From the NCBI RefSeq assembly GCF_000774145.1, contig NZ_KN322985.1, positions 588,710 through 652,709 of the forward strand: a DNA stretch of 64,000 nt, in the 5' to 3' direction. The notes beneath the pieces are model-generated. The model searched no databases. It was given only the letters and a program-made list of their open reading frames with translations, and was not told the origin of the DNA. The position numbers were made by a program, and so were the translations under genes. How positions within the stretch are numbered: position 1 is the first letter of the stretch; the number at the start of each line of letters is the position of its first letter. This document shows, in pieces, positions 28,130 through 36,582 of the stretch. Source of the stretch: Pseudomonas mediterranea CFBP 5447. GTDB lineage: Bacteria > Pseudomonadota > Gammaproteobacteria > Pseudomonadales > Pseudomonadaceae.

Positions 28130-30274
28130 TCAGGAAATCTCCCGCCGAAACGGCGGCAACGCATTGAGAATCGCCTTGCCGTAGCGCTGGGTCACCAGCC
28201 TGCGGTCAAGCAAAGTGATGGTGCCGCGGTCTTCTTCGGTACGCAGTAAGCGCCCGCAGGCCTGGACCAGTTTCAGCGAGGCATCCGGCACGGAAATCTC
28301 CATGAACGGGTTGCCGCCACGGGCTTCGATCCATTCGGCCAATGCTGCTTCCACCGGGTCGTCCGGGACCGAGAACGGGATCTTGGCGATCACCACGTGC
28401 TCGCAATAGGCGCCGGGCAGGTCCACCCCTTCGGCAAAGCTCGCCAGGCCGAAAAGTACACTGGAATCCCCGCCATCGACCCGTGCCTTGTGCTTGTTCA
28501 GGGTCTCCTGCTTCGACAGGTTGCCCTGGATGAACACCTGCTTGCGCCAGTCACGGTCAAGGCCATCGAACACGTCCTGCATCTGTTTGCGCGAGGAAAA
28601 CAGCACCAGGGTGCCCCGCGAACCCTCCACCAGCTGCGGCAGGTCACGGACGATCGCGGCGGTGTGCGCGGCGGCGTCCCGTGGATCGGCCTTCAGGTCC
28701 GGTACCCGCAACACACCGGCGTCGGCATGATGGAACGGGCTCGGGACCACGGCGGTCACGGCGGTTTTCGGCAGGCCGGCACGCATGCGGAAGCGATCGA
28801 ACGTACCCAACGCAGTCAGCGTGGCGGACGTCACCAATGCCCCGTAGGCGACATTCCACAGATTGCGACGCAACATGTCCGCCGCCAGGATCGGGCTGGC
28901 ATTGACCTCGATATCGAACAGCGAACCGCTTTCGGCCAGGGTCAGCCAGCGCGCCATCGGTGGGTTGTCCTCCGGGTCTTCAGTGGTGAAGGCCATCCAC
29001 AGGTCCCAGTTGCCCTGGGAGCGAGACAGCAGGCTGCCAAACAGCGGGTACCATTCCTCGGCCTGGTTGCTGGCGATACCGATATTGACCTCGCCATCCA
29101 TCCCTTCCTTGAGCAGGTCGGTCAGGCGCGTGAACAGGTCGGTCAGGCGGGCAAAGCCCTTCTTCAACTCGATGCCCATTTCACGCATGTGCTCGGGAAT
29201 GACGCCGCCGACGAAACGATGGCGTGGCCGCTCGCGGCCCTCGACGTCCTCGCCCGGCTTGAAGTCGGCCACCTGTTCGCAAGCGGTGAACATGAACTGC
29301 TGGTTCGTCTTGATCTCCCGCGCCAACTCCGGCACCTGCTCGATGAACTTGCCCAGGTCCCCCGGCAGCGGATGCTGGGCCAACAGCTTGGTGAGGTTCT
29401 TGGCGGTGGTTTCCAGCCAGTCGGCGGTGGAACGCAAGCGGGTGTAGTGGGCGAAGTGGCCGATGGCCTTGTCCGGCAGGTGGTGGCCTTCGTCGAATAC
29501 GTAGATCGTATCGCGCGGATCCGGCAGCACCGCACCACCGCCCAGGGCCAGGTCGGCCAATACCATGTCGTGGTTGGTGACGATGACGTCGACCTTGCCC
29601 ATGCCTTCGCGGGCCTTGTAGAAGGCGCACTGGCCGAAGTTCGGGCAATGACGGTTGGTGCACTGGCTGTGATCGGTGGTCAAGCGAGCCCAGTCGGCAT
29701 CTTCCAGGGTGGTGGGCCAGCTGTCGCGGTCGCCGTCCCACTTATTGCCGGCCAGTTTCTCGATCATGCTGGTAAACAGCTTCTGGCTGGCTTCATCGAC
29801 TTCGATCTTGAAGCCTTCTTCCTCGAACAACTGAGCCGTGGCCGTCTGCGCCTGGCCCTCCTGCAGCAGCATGTCGAGCTTGGACAGGCACATGTAGCGC
29901 CCGCGCCCCTTGGCCAGTGCAAAGCTGAAGTTCAACCCGCTGTTGCGCATCAGGTCGGGCAGGTCCTTGAAGACAATCTGCTCCTGCAGGGCGATGGTGG
30001 CCGTGGCGATGACCAGGCGCTTGCCGGCGGCCTTGGCCGTGGGGATCGCCGCCAGGCTGTAGGCAACGGTCTTGCCGGTACCGGTACCGGCCTCCACCGC
30101 CACGACGGCGGGATCGCCATCGCGTCGGCCTTCGTCGTCGGTGGCGATGTCACCCAGGACTTTCGCCACTTCGGCGATCATCAGGCGCTGGCCATAACGC
30201 GGCTTGAGGCTCTTGGCTTCGAGAAAACGCGAATAGGCGCCCTGGATCGTGGTTTTGAGTTCGGTGCTGATCAT
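28130..30274 (-). CDS. dinG: ATP-dependent DNA helicase DinG
   Basis: An XPD-like superfamily 2 iron-sulphur helicase, 714 aa, that unwinds R-loops, D-loops and damaged replication intermediates. Walker A is in EAGTGTGKTVAYSLA, the DEAH box in YVFDEGHHLPD, and the 4Fe-4S cluster cysteines are in MCLSKL and CTNRHCPNFGQCAFY. The C-terminal helicase motifs appear as LVLFSSRKQM, SVLFGLASFAEGVDLPG and LVQACGRLLRTEEDRG. Monocistronic. Confidence 0.95.
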   Translation of the reverse strand: MISTELKTTIQGAYSRFLEAKSLKPRYGQRLMIAEVAKVLGDIATDDEGRRDGDPAVVAVEAGTGTGKTVAYSLAAIPTAKAAGKRLVIATATIALQEQIVFKDLPDLMRNSGLNFSFALAKGRGRYMCLSKLDMLLQEGQAQTATAQLFEEEGFKIEVDEASQKLFTSMIEKLAGNKWDGDRDSWPTTLEDADWARLTTDHSQCTNRHCPNFGQCAFYKAREGMGKVDVIVTNHDMVLADLALGGGAVLPDPRDTIYVFDEGHHLPDKAIGHFAHYTRLRSTADWLETTAKNLTKLLAQHPLPGDLGKFIEQVPELAREIKTNQQFMFTACEQVADFKPGEDVEGRERPRHRFVGGVIPEHMREMGIELKKGFARLTDLFTRLTDLLKEGMDGEVNIGIASNQAEEWYPLFGSLLSRSQGNWDLWMAFTTEDPEDNPPMARWLTLAESGSLFDIEVNASPILAADMLRRNLWNVAYGALVTSATLTALGTFDRFRMRAGLPKTAVTAVVPSPFHHADAGVLRVPDLKADPRDAAAHTAAIVRDLPQLVEGSRGTLVLFSSRKQMQDVFDGLDRDWRKQVFIQGNLSKQETLNKHKARVDGGDSSVLFGLASFAEGVDLPGAYCEHVVIAKIPFSVPDDPVEAALAEWIEARGGNPFMEISVPDASLKLVQACGRLLRTEEDRGTITLLDRRLVTQRYGKAILNALPPFRREIS

Positions 30275-30372
30275 GAATGTCGGGCGCTAGAAACGCTGGA
30301 TAAATTTTCAGTGGTTCGGATCGGCGGCTATCATACCCCGCTAATGAATCCTGCGCAGAACGGAGTAACTCA

Positions 30373-30837
30373 ATGACACCCTTTGCCTTCATCTACACCC
30401 TGCATTTGCTGGCGGCCCTGATCTGGGTCGGCGGCATGTTCTTCGCCTGGATGATCCTGCGCCCCGCCGCAATGACGGCGCTTGAGGGCCCTGCCCGGCT
30501 GAAACTGTGGGTAGAAGTGTTTCAACGTTTTTTCATCTGGGTCTGGGTGGCGGTGGTGCTTTTGCCGATCAGCGGTGTAGGTCTGATCCACATACGCTTC
30601 GCCGGTTTCGAAGCGGCACCGCGCTATGTACAGATCATGATGGGCCTGTATGTGGTGATGATGGCGCTGTTCATCCGCATCCAGGGCTTGCAGTTGCCGG
30701 CACTGCGCAGTGCCGTGGCGGAGCAGGACTGGCCGACGGCAGCGTCGGTGCTGGGGAAAATCCGCAGGCTGGTGGGCATCAACCTGCTGATCGGATTGCT
30801 GGTGGTGGCGATTGCCGCGGCCCGGCCGATATTCTGA
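30373..30837 (+). CDS. CopD-domain inner-membrane protein
   Basis: A 154-aa protein with four membrane segments. It starts TPFAFIYTLHLLAALIWVGGMFFAW, with the His and Trp of the CopD family, and has FIWVWVAVVLLPISGVGL. Larger CopD proteins take part in copper uptake; small members like this one are uncharacterised. A GGAG site precedes the ATG. It is divergent from dinG and ends just before a REPIN. Confidence 0.82.
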   Translation: MTPFAFIYTLHLLAALIWVGGMFFAWMILRPAAMTALEGPARLKLWVEVFQRFFIWVWVAVVLLPISGVGLIHIRFAGFEAAPRYVQIMMGLYVVMMALFIRIQGLQLPALRSAVAEQDWPTAASVLGKIRRLVGINLLIGLLVVAIAAARPIF

Positions 30838-30854
30838 AAACTTCGAACAGCCCC

Positions 30855-30943
30855 TGTGGGAGCGAGCCTGCTCGCGATAGCGTCCGCTCAGTCAGCCCTG
30901 ATGTGACGGATGGATTGCTATCGCGAGCAGGCTCGCTCCCACA
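30855..30943. repeat. REPIN, TGTGGGAGCGAG subtype
   Basis: Arms at 30855-30883 and about 30916-30943, between the convergent CopD-like gene and the collagen-like gene. Confidence 0.9.
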
Positions 30944-30960
30944 GGGTTTATTTCCTGAAC

Positions 30961-31719
30961 TTAAAATCGTTGTACGGTCACCGTCCCCGCCGCTCCGGCA
31001 GGTCCTGGTTGGCCGGCGGCTCCCGGGTGGCCACTTTTACCGCCGTCGGCGGTGTAGACGAAACACCCCTTGGCCTTGCCGCCGGCGCCAGGCTTGCCAC
31101 CGGGACCCGGCGCACCGCCGGCACCGCCATCGACCGCCACCTTGATCCGTTCGGCCGGGTAATCCCGGGGCAGTTCGAGGCGCACCAGCGCACCGGCGGC
31201 CCCCGGCTGGCCATCGCTGCCATTGCTGCCATCGGCGCCGCGTCCGGCCGAACCCCAGGTGCAACCCGGAGCCTGCCCGTTGGCACCGTCAAGGCCCACG
31301 TAGCCTGGCGCCCCCGTGCCGCCACGGGCATCCACCGACAGCACCGGCGCATTCAATGCATTGAAACGCAGGTTGAGATCGCGCCCCGGCCGTGCAGCCT
31401 TGGTATAAGTGCCCGGCGCCCCACGGGAAGTGATCTGGCTGCCATCAGCCAGTTCAGCCTGGGTAACGCTCATCGCCAGCGGCTGTTGCGCAGGCACGAT
31501 GGCGATCCGCGCTTCGCGCCCCAGATGCAGTTGTTCAATGGACAATTGAGTGACGTTCGACGGCACCAGCAACGTGCCGTAATCGGCCACGTCCAGCCGC
31601 TCCAGGGTCAAGGTGCTGGCGGTATTGGGCAGGCGCATCAACGAGTGGGTTTCTACCTGGAGTACTTGGGCACATGCCCATGGGCACACGAATGCAGCGA
31701 GCAGACACAATTTACGCAT
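30961..31719 (-). CDS. Exported collagen-like glycine-rich protein
   Basis: A 252-aa protein with a signal peptide (MRKLCLLAAFVCPWACA/QV). Residues about 20-120 look like a beta-rich domain (NVTQLSIEQLHLGREARIAI). From about residue 130 two glycine-rich stretches appear, partly in Gly-x-y triplets (GAPGYVGLDGANGQAPG, then GGAGGAPGPGGKPGAGGKAK and GHPGAAGQPGPAGAAGT). Two Cys in the tail may pair. Collagen-like bacterial proteins are usually surface or secreted. It overlaps the DUF1145 gene by 8 bases. Specific role unknown. Confidence 0.72.
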   Translation of the reverse strand: MRKLCLLAAFVCPWACAQVLQVETHSLMRLPNTASTLTLERLDVADYGTLLVPSNVTQLSIEQLHLGREARIAIVPAQQPLAMSVTQAELADGSQITSRGAPGTYTKAARPGRDLNLRFNALNAPVLSVDARGGTGAPGYVGLDGANGQAPGCTWGSAGRGADGSNGSDGQPGAAGALVRLELPRDYPAERIKVAVDGGAGGAPGPGGKPGAGGKAKGCFVYTADGGKSGHPGAAGQPGPAGAAGTVTVQRF

Positions 31720-31984
31720 GGGAGGCCTCTGCGGCAGTCGGGAGGGTTTGCAGATGAAAGATGCCGAACAGCAGCACTCTGAGGCGTTCACGACCGGGAG
31801 AGGACAAGCCACGGAAACTGGCTCGGAACAACAGCAGCTCGAGCAAATGGATCGCCAGCAACATTGCCCCGGCAAGGTTGACCAGCACATGCAGCGGATG
31901 GACGAACGGCACGACCAGATTGACCAGCACCACCAGCCAGAACAGCAGGGTCAGCAAGCGCCCCAGCCCCCAAAACACCTTCAT
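31712..31984 (-). CDS. DUF1145 family membrane protein
   Basis: A 90-aa protein with two or three membrane segments (KVFWGLGRLLTLLFWLVVLVN, HPLHVLVNLAGAMLLAIHLLE). The pattern VNLVVPFVHPLHVLVNLAG is typical of DUF1145, a small inner-membrane family of unknown function. Start at 31984 after a G-rich ribosome-binding site. The stop lies inside the start region of the collagen-like gene, so the two are translationally coupled. Confidence 0.78.
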   Translation of the reverse strand: MKVFWGLGRLLTLLFWLVVLVNLVVPFVHPLHVLVNLAGAMLLAIHLLELLLFRASFRGLSSPGRERLRVLLFGIFHLQTLPTAAEASHA

Positions 31985-32150
31985 ACGCCCCCCGGTGAAC
32001 ATTATTCTTTGCACGCACAGTAACGGCTTGCGCGCAGGTTAAGCCAGAGGGCAAAGCAAATTTAATCCATGGGACAAGCGCGCGGGTTTTGACTGGAAAA
32101 GCTGTCGTGGCAAGGGAGTCCTCACCACGACAGGCCCCACATCGCAGGGG

Positions 32151-32846
32151 TTAGCGGTTTATCTTGATTTCAGTCCGACGGTTCATCGCGCGTCCATCGG
32201 CGGTTTTGTTGTCGGCCACCGGCTGACTCTCACCGGCACCGGCCACCGAGACGAAACTGGCGCGAGGCACGCCGCTTTCGACCAGGTACTGCACCACCGA
32301 ATTGGCCCGTTTCTCCGACAGTCGCTGGTTGTAGGCATTGCTGCCAACACTGTCGGTATGACCGGTCACCCGAAGCTGGGCAGTGGACGACTCCTGTTTC
32401 AGGCGGGTCGCAACGCCACTCAGCACCTCTTTGTCGGCCGCGGTCAACGTGGACTTGTTGAATTCGAAATGCACATCGCGAACCACGATGGTTTCCTCTT
32501 TGACGACAACCGGCTCCTCGGCCATCGGCGCTGGGGCGGGCGGCGGGCAGCCATCTGCGTCGACTTGCACGCCTTTCGGGGTGCCTGGGCACTTGTCGCG
32601 GCTGTCGGGCACGCCATCGCCGTCTTCATCACCGTCTCCGTGCACCCAGCAGTAGGCTGCCGCCATGCTGCCGGCGAACAGCGCACCGTAGCCGGCCCAG
32701 GAGGTGCTTTCAGTGGCGCCCAATCCCGCACCAACCACGCCGCCGACCGCTGCACAGGTCGGCCAATCGGTTTTTTGCAAACCTGCGCAACCAGTCAACA
32801 CACCGGTTAGCAGAACCAGGGGTAACGCTGTCCGAACTATGCTCAT
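32151..32846 (-). CDS. OmpA-family lipoprotein with a TSP3-like calcium-binding segment
   Basis: A 231-aa protein. The lipobox Cys is residue 20 (LTGVLTGC). A glycine-rich hydrophobic stretch (VGGVVGAGLGATESTSWAGYG) follows, then an Asp-rich thrombospondin type 3-like repeat (DGDEDGDGVPDSRDKCPGTP), which binds calcium in related OmpA/OprF-like proteins, and a C-terminal OmpA domain (VHFEFNKSTLT, VTGHTDSVGSNAYNQRLSEKR, NRRTEIKI). Expected to tie the outer membrane to peptidoglycan. A strong AAGGAG precedes the start. Confidence 0.88.
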   Translation of the reverse strand: MSIVRTALPLVLLTGVLTGCAGLQKTDWPTCAAVGGVVGAGLGATESTSWAGYGALFAGSMAAAYCWVHGDGDEDGDGVPDSRDKCPGTPKGVQVDADGCPPPAPAPMAEEPVVVKEETIVVRDVHFEFNKSTLTAADKEVLSGVATRLKQESSTAQLRVTGHTDSVGSNAYNQRLSEKRANSVVQYLVESGVPRASFVSVAGAGESQPVADNKTADGRAMNRRTEIKINR

Positions 32847-33037
32847 CGGGTTTCTCCTTGAGGGATCGGCTTTGCACCGATTCTGGGGAGTAAAGACCCG
32901 AGTTCGGATCTGCGCCAGCACCACGCTATCGCGGATTTTGCCCAGTGTTTGCGGCCGTTCGGCACGTTTTAATGCAAACCGCTCTAGGCCACGTTGTCCA
33001 GGCAGGCTATCGTGGCGGTTCTGACCGAGGAATCTCA

Positions 33038-33535
33038 ATGACCGTTGCCATTTCATCGCGCACACCCCAGCAGGCACTGGCCGCCGTGCTTGACCGTTAT
33101 GCCCCGCGAAAACTGTTGTTGGTCGGCGCCAGCAGCTTTCCCGCCCTCGAGGCATTCCAGCAGGCCCATCCCGACACCGAAGTGGTCCAGGTCGCTCCCG
33201 GCCCGCTGCCGGTGGAGGTGGCCGGACAGCGCTTCGACCTGGCCCTGGCACTCGATTGCCTGGAACATGTGCCCAAGCGCGACGGTCTGAACCTGCTGGG
33301 CGGGATCCGTAATCTCAACGCCAGTCGTATCGTCGTGCTGGCCGACCTCGATGCCTGCGGCTGGCAGGAAACGGACTTCTTTTCCCTGGCCTTGCAAGCC
33401 AGTGAACGGTTCCAGCGCGAGGAACAGGTGCTGACCCTGTTTACCTACGATCTGCTTGAATACAAACAGGTCCCCGATTGGCTCAATTCACGTTTCTGGG
33501 CCAACCCCGAAAACTTCGGAAAATATTGGTGGTAG
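33038..33535 (+). CDS. DUF6231-like protein (degenerate methyltransferase fold)
   Basis: A 165-aa cytosolic protein. It has an SAM-methyltransferase-like strand order ([17 protein letters not shown], then [24 protein letters not shown]), but the glycine-rich SAM loop is not canonical, so activity is doubtful. The C-terminus [18 protein letters not shown] is conserved in Pseudomonas. GAGGAA precedes the ATG at 33038. YchJ starts 3 bases after the stop, suggesting one transcript. Confidence 0.65.
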   Translation: MTVAISSRTPQQALAAVLDRYAPRKLLLVGASSFPALEAFQQAHPDTEVVQVAPGPLPVEVAGQRFDLALALDCLEHVPKRDGLNLLGGIRNLNASRIVVLADLDACGWQETDFFSLALQASERFQREEQVLTLFTYDLLEYKQVPDWLNSRFWANPENFGKYWW

Positions 33536-33537
33536 CC

Positions 33538-34026
33538 GTGAACACAAGCTTGAACGCAACCATTTGTCCCTGCGGCAGTGGCAACTCGTTGAACGCCTGC
33601 TGCGGCCATTATCACGACGGCCACCCCGCACCCTGCGCCGAAGCCCTGATGCGCTCACGCTACAGCGCCTATGTGCTGGGGCTGGTGGATTATCTGGTGA
33701 GCACCACCCTGCCCGCCCAGCAGGAGGGCCTCGATCGCCTGTCCATCAGTGAGTGGAGCAGCAAAAGCACCTGGCTGGGACTGGAGGTGGAAAGCAGCGA
33801 GGTGTTCGGTGGGCAGCCGGAGCATGCCTTTGTCACCTTCACCGCGCGCTGGCACGACGGCCAGGGGGAACACGCCCATCGCGAACAGTCGTCATTCGTG
33901 CAGAACGAGGGGCGCTGGTATTTCATCGACCCGACCGTACCGGTCAAGACCGGACGCAACGACAGTTGCCCGTGCGGCAGCGGGCACAAATTCAAGAAAT
34001 GCTGCGCAGGCTACTTCGCTCGCTGA
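33538..34026 (+). CDS. ychJ: YchJ-family protein with two SEC-C zinc motifs
   Basis: A 162-aa member of the UPF0225 (YchJ) family. A SEC-C metal-binding motif stands at each end: [14 protein letters not shown] near residue 9 and [13 protein letters not shown] near residue 143. Between them is the NTF2-like YchJ domain ([53 protein letters not shown]). The GTG start at 33538 places the first zinc motif at the family-typical position. Function of YchJ is unknown. Confidence 0.88.
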   Translation: MNTSLNATICPCGSGNSLNACCGHYHDGHPAPCAEALMRSRYSAYVLGLVDYLVSTTLPAQQEGLDRLSISEWSSKSTWLGLEVESSEVFGGQPEHAFVTFTARWHDGQGEHAHREQSSFVQNEGRWYFIDPTVPVKTGRNDSCPCGSGHKFKKCCAGYFAR

Positions 34027-34090
34027 TTTCGGAAATGTCCGACGCTTGCCCCTGTATCAGCGGGCTAGACTGGAAGCAGAGGCGCGGACA

Positions 34091-34576
34091 ATGACCCATC
34101 CATTACACACACTACGCATCACCTGCCTGCTGCTGTTCATCGGGCTTGGCGGCTGTGCGTCCTGGCAAACCGACGAGGTACCTGAGCCGCAGGTGCACCT
34201 GGTCAAGGTCGAGGTGGTGCGGGCCCGGCTGCTGGAACAGCGGTTCATGCTGCATTTGCGGGTCGACAACCCCGGCGACAGTGACCTGACCGTGCGCGGC
34301 CTGACCTACCGGATCCATCTGGGCGACCTGCTGTTGACCGAAGGTGAGCATGAGCACTGGTTCACCGTCCCTCCCGGGCAAAGCGGCTACTTCAAGATAC
34401 CGATCCGCACCAATCTGTGGCCGCAGGTGCGGGAAGTGGTGAAACTGCTCGAAAAACCCCGCCAGCAGATCCCCTATCGCCTGGAAGGTGAGCTGGAAAC
34501 CGGATTATTCATCGCCCACTACGTGCACCTGGAACGCAATGGCGTGATAATCGCCGCCGATTTTATTGCGGAGTAA
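34091..34576 (+). CDS. LEA type 2 (WHy-domain) lipoprotein
   Basis: A 161-aa lipoprotein, lipobox Cys22 (FIGLGGC). The mature part is a beta-sandwich of the LEA-14/WHy type ([28 protein letters not shown], then [21 protein letters not shown]). Such proteins are linked to desiccation and stress tolerance; the bacterial role is unproven. It follows ychJ on the same strand and precedes the His-rich miniprotein by 5 bases. Confidence 0.82.
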   Translation: MTHPLHTLRITCLLLFIGLGGCASWQTDEVPEPQVHLVKVEVVRARLLEQRFMLHLRVDNPGDSDLTVRGLTYRIHLGDLLLTEGEHEHWFTVPPGQSGYFKIPIRTNLWPQVREVVKLLEKPRQQIPYRLEGELETGLFIAHYVHLERNGVIIAADFIAE

Positions 34577-34581
34577 CCCCG

Positions 34582-34785
34582 ATGACCCAACAACCCCACG
34601 TTCACGGCCCTGATTGCAACCACGATCACGACCATCACCACGATCATGACCACGGCCACGTCCATGGTCCGAACTGCGGCCATGCCCATCAGGAGCCGGT
34701 GCGCAACGCCTTGAAGGATGTCGGCCGCAACGACCCTTGCCCTTGCGGCAATGGCAAGAAATTCAAGAAGTGCCACGGGGCCTGA
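34582..34785 (+). CDS. His-rich SEC-C miniprotein
   Basis: A 67-aa protein that is almost all metal ligands. Residues 5-36 contain 13 His plus two Cys and several Asp, with a repeated unit [16 protein letters not shown] at 7-14 and 27-34; the C-terminus is a SEC-C motif ([13 protein letters not shown], Cys53, 55, 64 and His65). A GGAG site precedes the ATG. It is 5 bases after the LEA-type gene and shares the SEC-C motif with YchJ upstream. A zinc (or other metal) store or chaperone is an inference from composition. Confidence 0.85.
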   Translation: MTQQPHVHGPDCNHDHDHHHDHDHGHVHGPNCGHAHQEPVRNALKDVGRNDPCPCGNGKKFKKCHGA

Positions 34786-34821
34786 TGGCCAGGGCGGAGC
34801 GTGTCTTCGCCGGTTGAATCG

Positions 34822-34916
34822 TCATCGCGAGCAGGCTCGCTCCCACAGGAATCAGGACAGGCGTCAGATGCGTGAACGCCGCAGATCCCTTGTGGGAGCG
34901 AGCCTGCTCGCGATGA
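34822..34916. repeat. REPIN, TGTGGGAGCGAG subtype, arms reversed
   Basis: Arms at 34822-34847 and 34891-34916, in the same inverted order as the element at 8294. Confidence 0.88.
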
Positions 34917-34937
34917 GGCCACCACAGCACCGCTTCG

Positions 34938-35495
34938 TCAGCCCGCCTCCAGAATCCGCTTCACACTGACCACCGTCGCATACTCGCCATGCAAGTTGCC
35001 CAGGGACATGGCGTGGACCTCATCGGCCGAACGGGCGCGGCCGAAATAATCGGCCTTATCGAAGGTGAAACAGGCATCTTCGGCCACCCAGGTATCGAAA
35101 CCCAGGTTGCCTGCCGTACGCGCCGTGGACTCCACCGAGTTGTTCGTCGCCACGCCGACGATCACCAGTTGTCCGATCCCCGCCTGGCGCAGGTCAGCCT
35201 CCAGGTGAGTGGCGCAGAACGCATCCGGCACGTCCTTGTGGATCAGCCACTCCCTTTCCTGCGGTTCGAACCGCTCCTGGACTTCCACCCCCTGCTGCCC
35301 AGGCCAGAACACTGAATCCGGCGAACGGGACAGATGATGGACATGGATCACTGGTCGCGCCGAAGCTCGCCAGAAAGCCAGCAGTTCGAGCATTCGCAGC
35401 TCTGCCTCGGGGTTGTTGCGAGAACCGAGCCTGGGATGCAGGATGCCTTTCTGTTGATCGATGAGAATCAACGCTGCGTTGTTCTTTAGCTCCAT
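34938..35495 (-). CDS. Isochorismatase-family cysteine hydrolase
   Basis: A 185-aa protein of the isochorismatase-like fold. The Asp nucleophile-activating region is ALILIDQQKGILHP, and the segment VIVGVATNNSVESTARTAGNLGFD holds the place of the catalytic Cys; here the residue is Asn/Ser (ATNNSVE), whereas cysteine hydrolases have Cys (xTNxCV). Catalysis by this protein is thus uncertain. Start at 35495 (MELKNN) has GGAG 8 bases upstream; the in-frame ATG 6 bases earlier is too close to it. Divergent from the GST gene. Confidence 0.75.
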   Translation of the reverse strand: MELKNNAALILIDQQKGILHPRLGSRNNPEAELRMLELLAFWRASARPVIHVHHLSRSPDSVFWPGQQGVEVQERFEPQEREWLIHKDVPDAFCATHLEADLRQAGIGQLVIVGVATNNSVESTARTAGNLGFDTWVAEDACFTFDKADYFGRARSADEVHAMSLGNLHGEYATVVSVKRILEAG

Positions 35496-35652
35496 GTCCA
35501 TCACTCCATTCCGATTTTTCGCTTGCCCGGTCATTGAATTTTCCACACTGGAGCATCACCTCTGCCTACAGGCAAGCCTTCGGGCAAAAAGAGGACGACC
35601 TCCTGCCGTCGTTTGTTGTCCATCCATCACGCTGTCTCATCTGGAGCCTTCC

Positions 35653-36297
35653 ATGATCGACTTGTACTACTGGACCACCCCCAACGGCCATAAAATCTCG
35701 CTGTTCCTCGAAGAGGCCGGCCTGCCCTACAAGGTACATCCGGTCAACATCGGCCAGGGCGAGCAATTCAAGCCGGACTTCCTGAAGATCGCCCCGAACA
35801 ACCGCATCCCGGCCATCGTCGACCATGAGCCCGCCGACGGTGGCGAGCCGATTTCGCTGTTCGAGTCGGGCGCGATCCTGCTGTACCTGGCGGAAAAGAC
35901 TGGCCGTTTCATTCCACAGGACCTGCGTGGACGACAGCAAGTCCTGCAATGGCTGTTCTGGCAGATGGGTGGCCTGGGGCCGATGGCCGGGCAGAACCAT
36001 CACTTCAGCCGGTTCGCTCCGGAAAAGATTCCCTACGCGATCAAGCGCTACGTCGACGAAACCGCTCGCCTGTATGGCGTACTGGATCGGCGCCTGGCAG
36101 ACCGTGATTTCGTGGCGGGCAGCGAATACAGCATCGCCGACATGGCGATCTACCCCTGGACGGTCTCCCATCAATGGCAAAGCCAGCGCCTGGAAGACTT
36201 CCCGAACCTGCAGCGCTGGTTCAATCGCATCAAGGAGCGCCCGGCCACGGTGAGGGCCTATGCGCTGGTGGATAAGATCAATCCACCGAAGCCTTGA
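35653..36297 (+). CDS. Glutathione S-transferase (Nu-class, YfcG/YghU-like)
   Basis: A 214-aa thioredoxin-fold GST. The N-terminal domain MIDLYYWTTPNGHKISLFLEEAGLPY shows the Thr-Pro-Asn motif of Nu-class enzymes that act as disulphide-bond reductases; NNRIPAIVDHE and LFESGAILLYLAEKTGRF bind glutathione. The helical C-terminal domain has SIADMAIYPWTVSH. TGGAG precedes the ATG. A GST gene next to the QuiP-like acylase gene matches the PAO1 neighbourhood. Confidence 0.9.
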   Translation: MIDLYYWTTPNGHKISLFLEEAGLPYKVHPVNIGQGEQFKPDFLKIAPNNRIPAIVDHEPADGGEPISLFESGAILLYLAEKTGRFIPQDLRGRQQVLQWLFWQMGGLGPMAGQNHHFSRFAPEKIPYAIKRYVDETARLYGVLDRRLADRDFVAGSEYSIADMAIYPWTVSHQWQSQRLEDFPNLQRWFNRIKERPATVRAYALVDKINPPKP

Positions 36298-36345
36298 AGT
36301 GAAACGGTGACATTCCCGGACCCTATGGCAAAAAAAGAGGGCTGT

Positions 36346-36438
36346 TGTGGCGAGGGAGCTTGCTCCCGCTGGGCTGCATAGCGGCCCCTTTTTTTGCGGT
36401 TGCTGCGCAACCGAGCGGGAGCAAGCTCCCTCGCCACA
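36346..36438. repeat. REPIN, TGTGGCGAGGGAGC subtype
   Basis: Nearly identical to the copy at 14316-14408, with the same arm and internal sequence. Lies between the GST and acylase genes. Confidence 0.9.
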
Positions 36439-36582
36439 GGGATCAAGTTCAAGCCCCGGTATACCACTGTCGGTTTATCGCCAAATCCACAAATAACCCC
36501 CGCCCCCGCTTGCGCGGCCCCCTCCTGCTCACTAACGTAGCGCCTTTATTTGCCGCCCCCCCCCTCCCGCAGGAGCTTTGTC

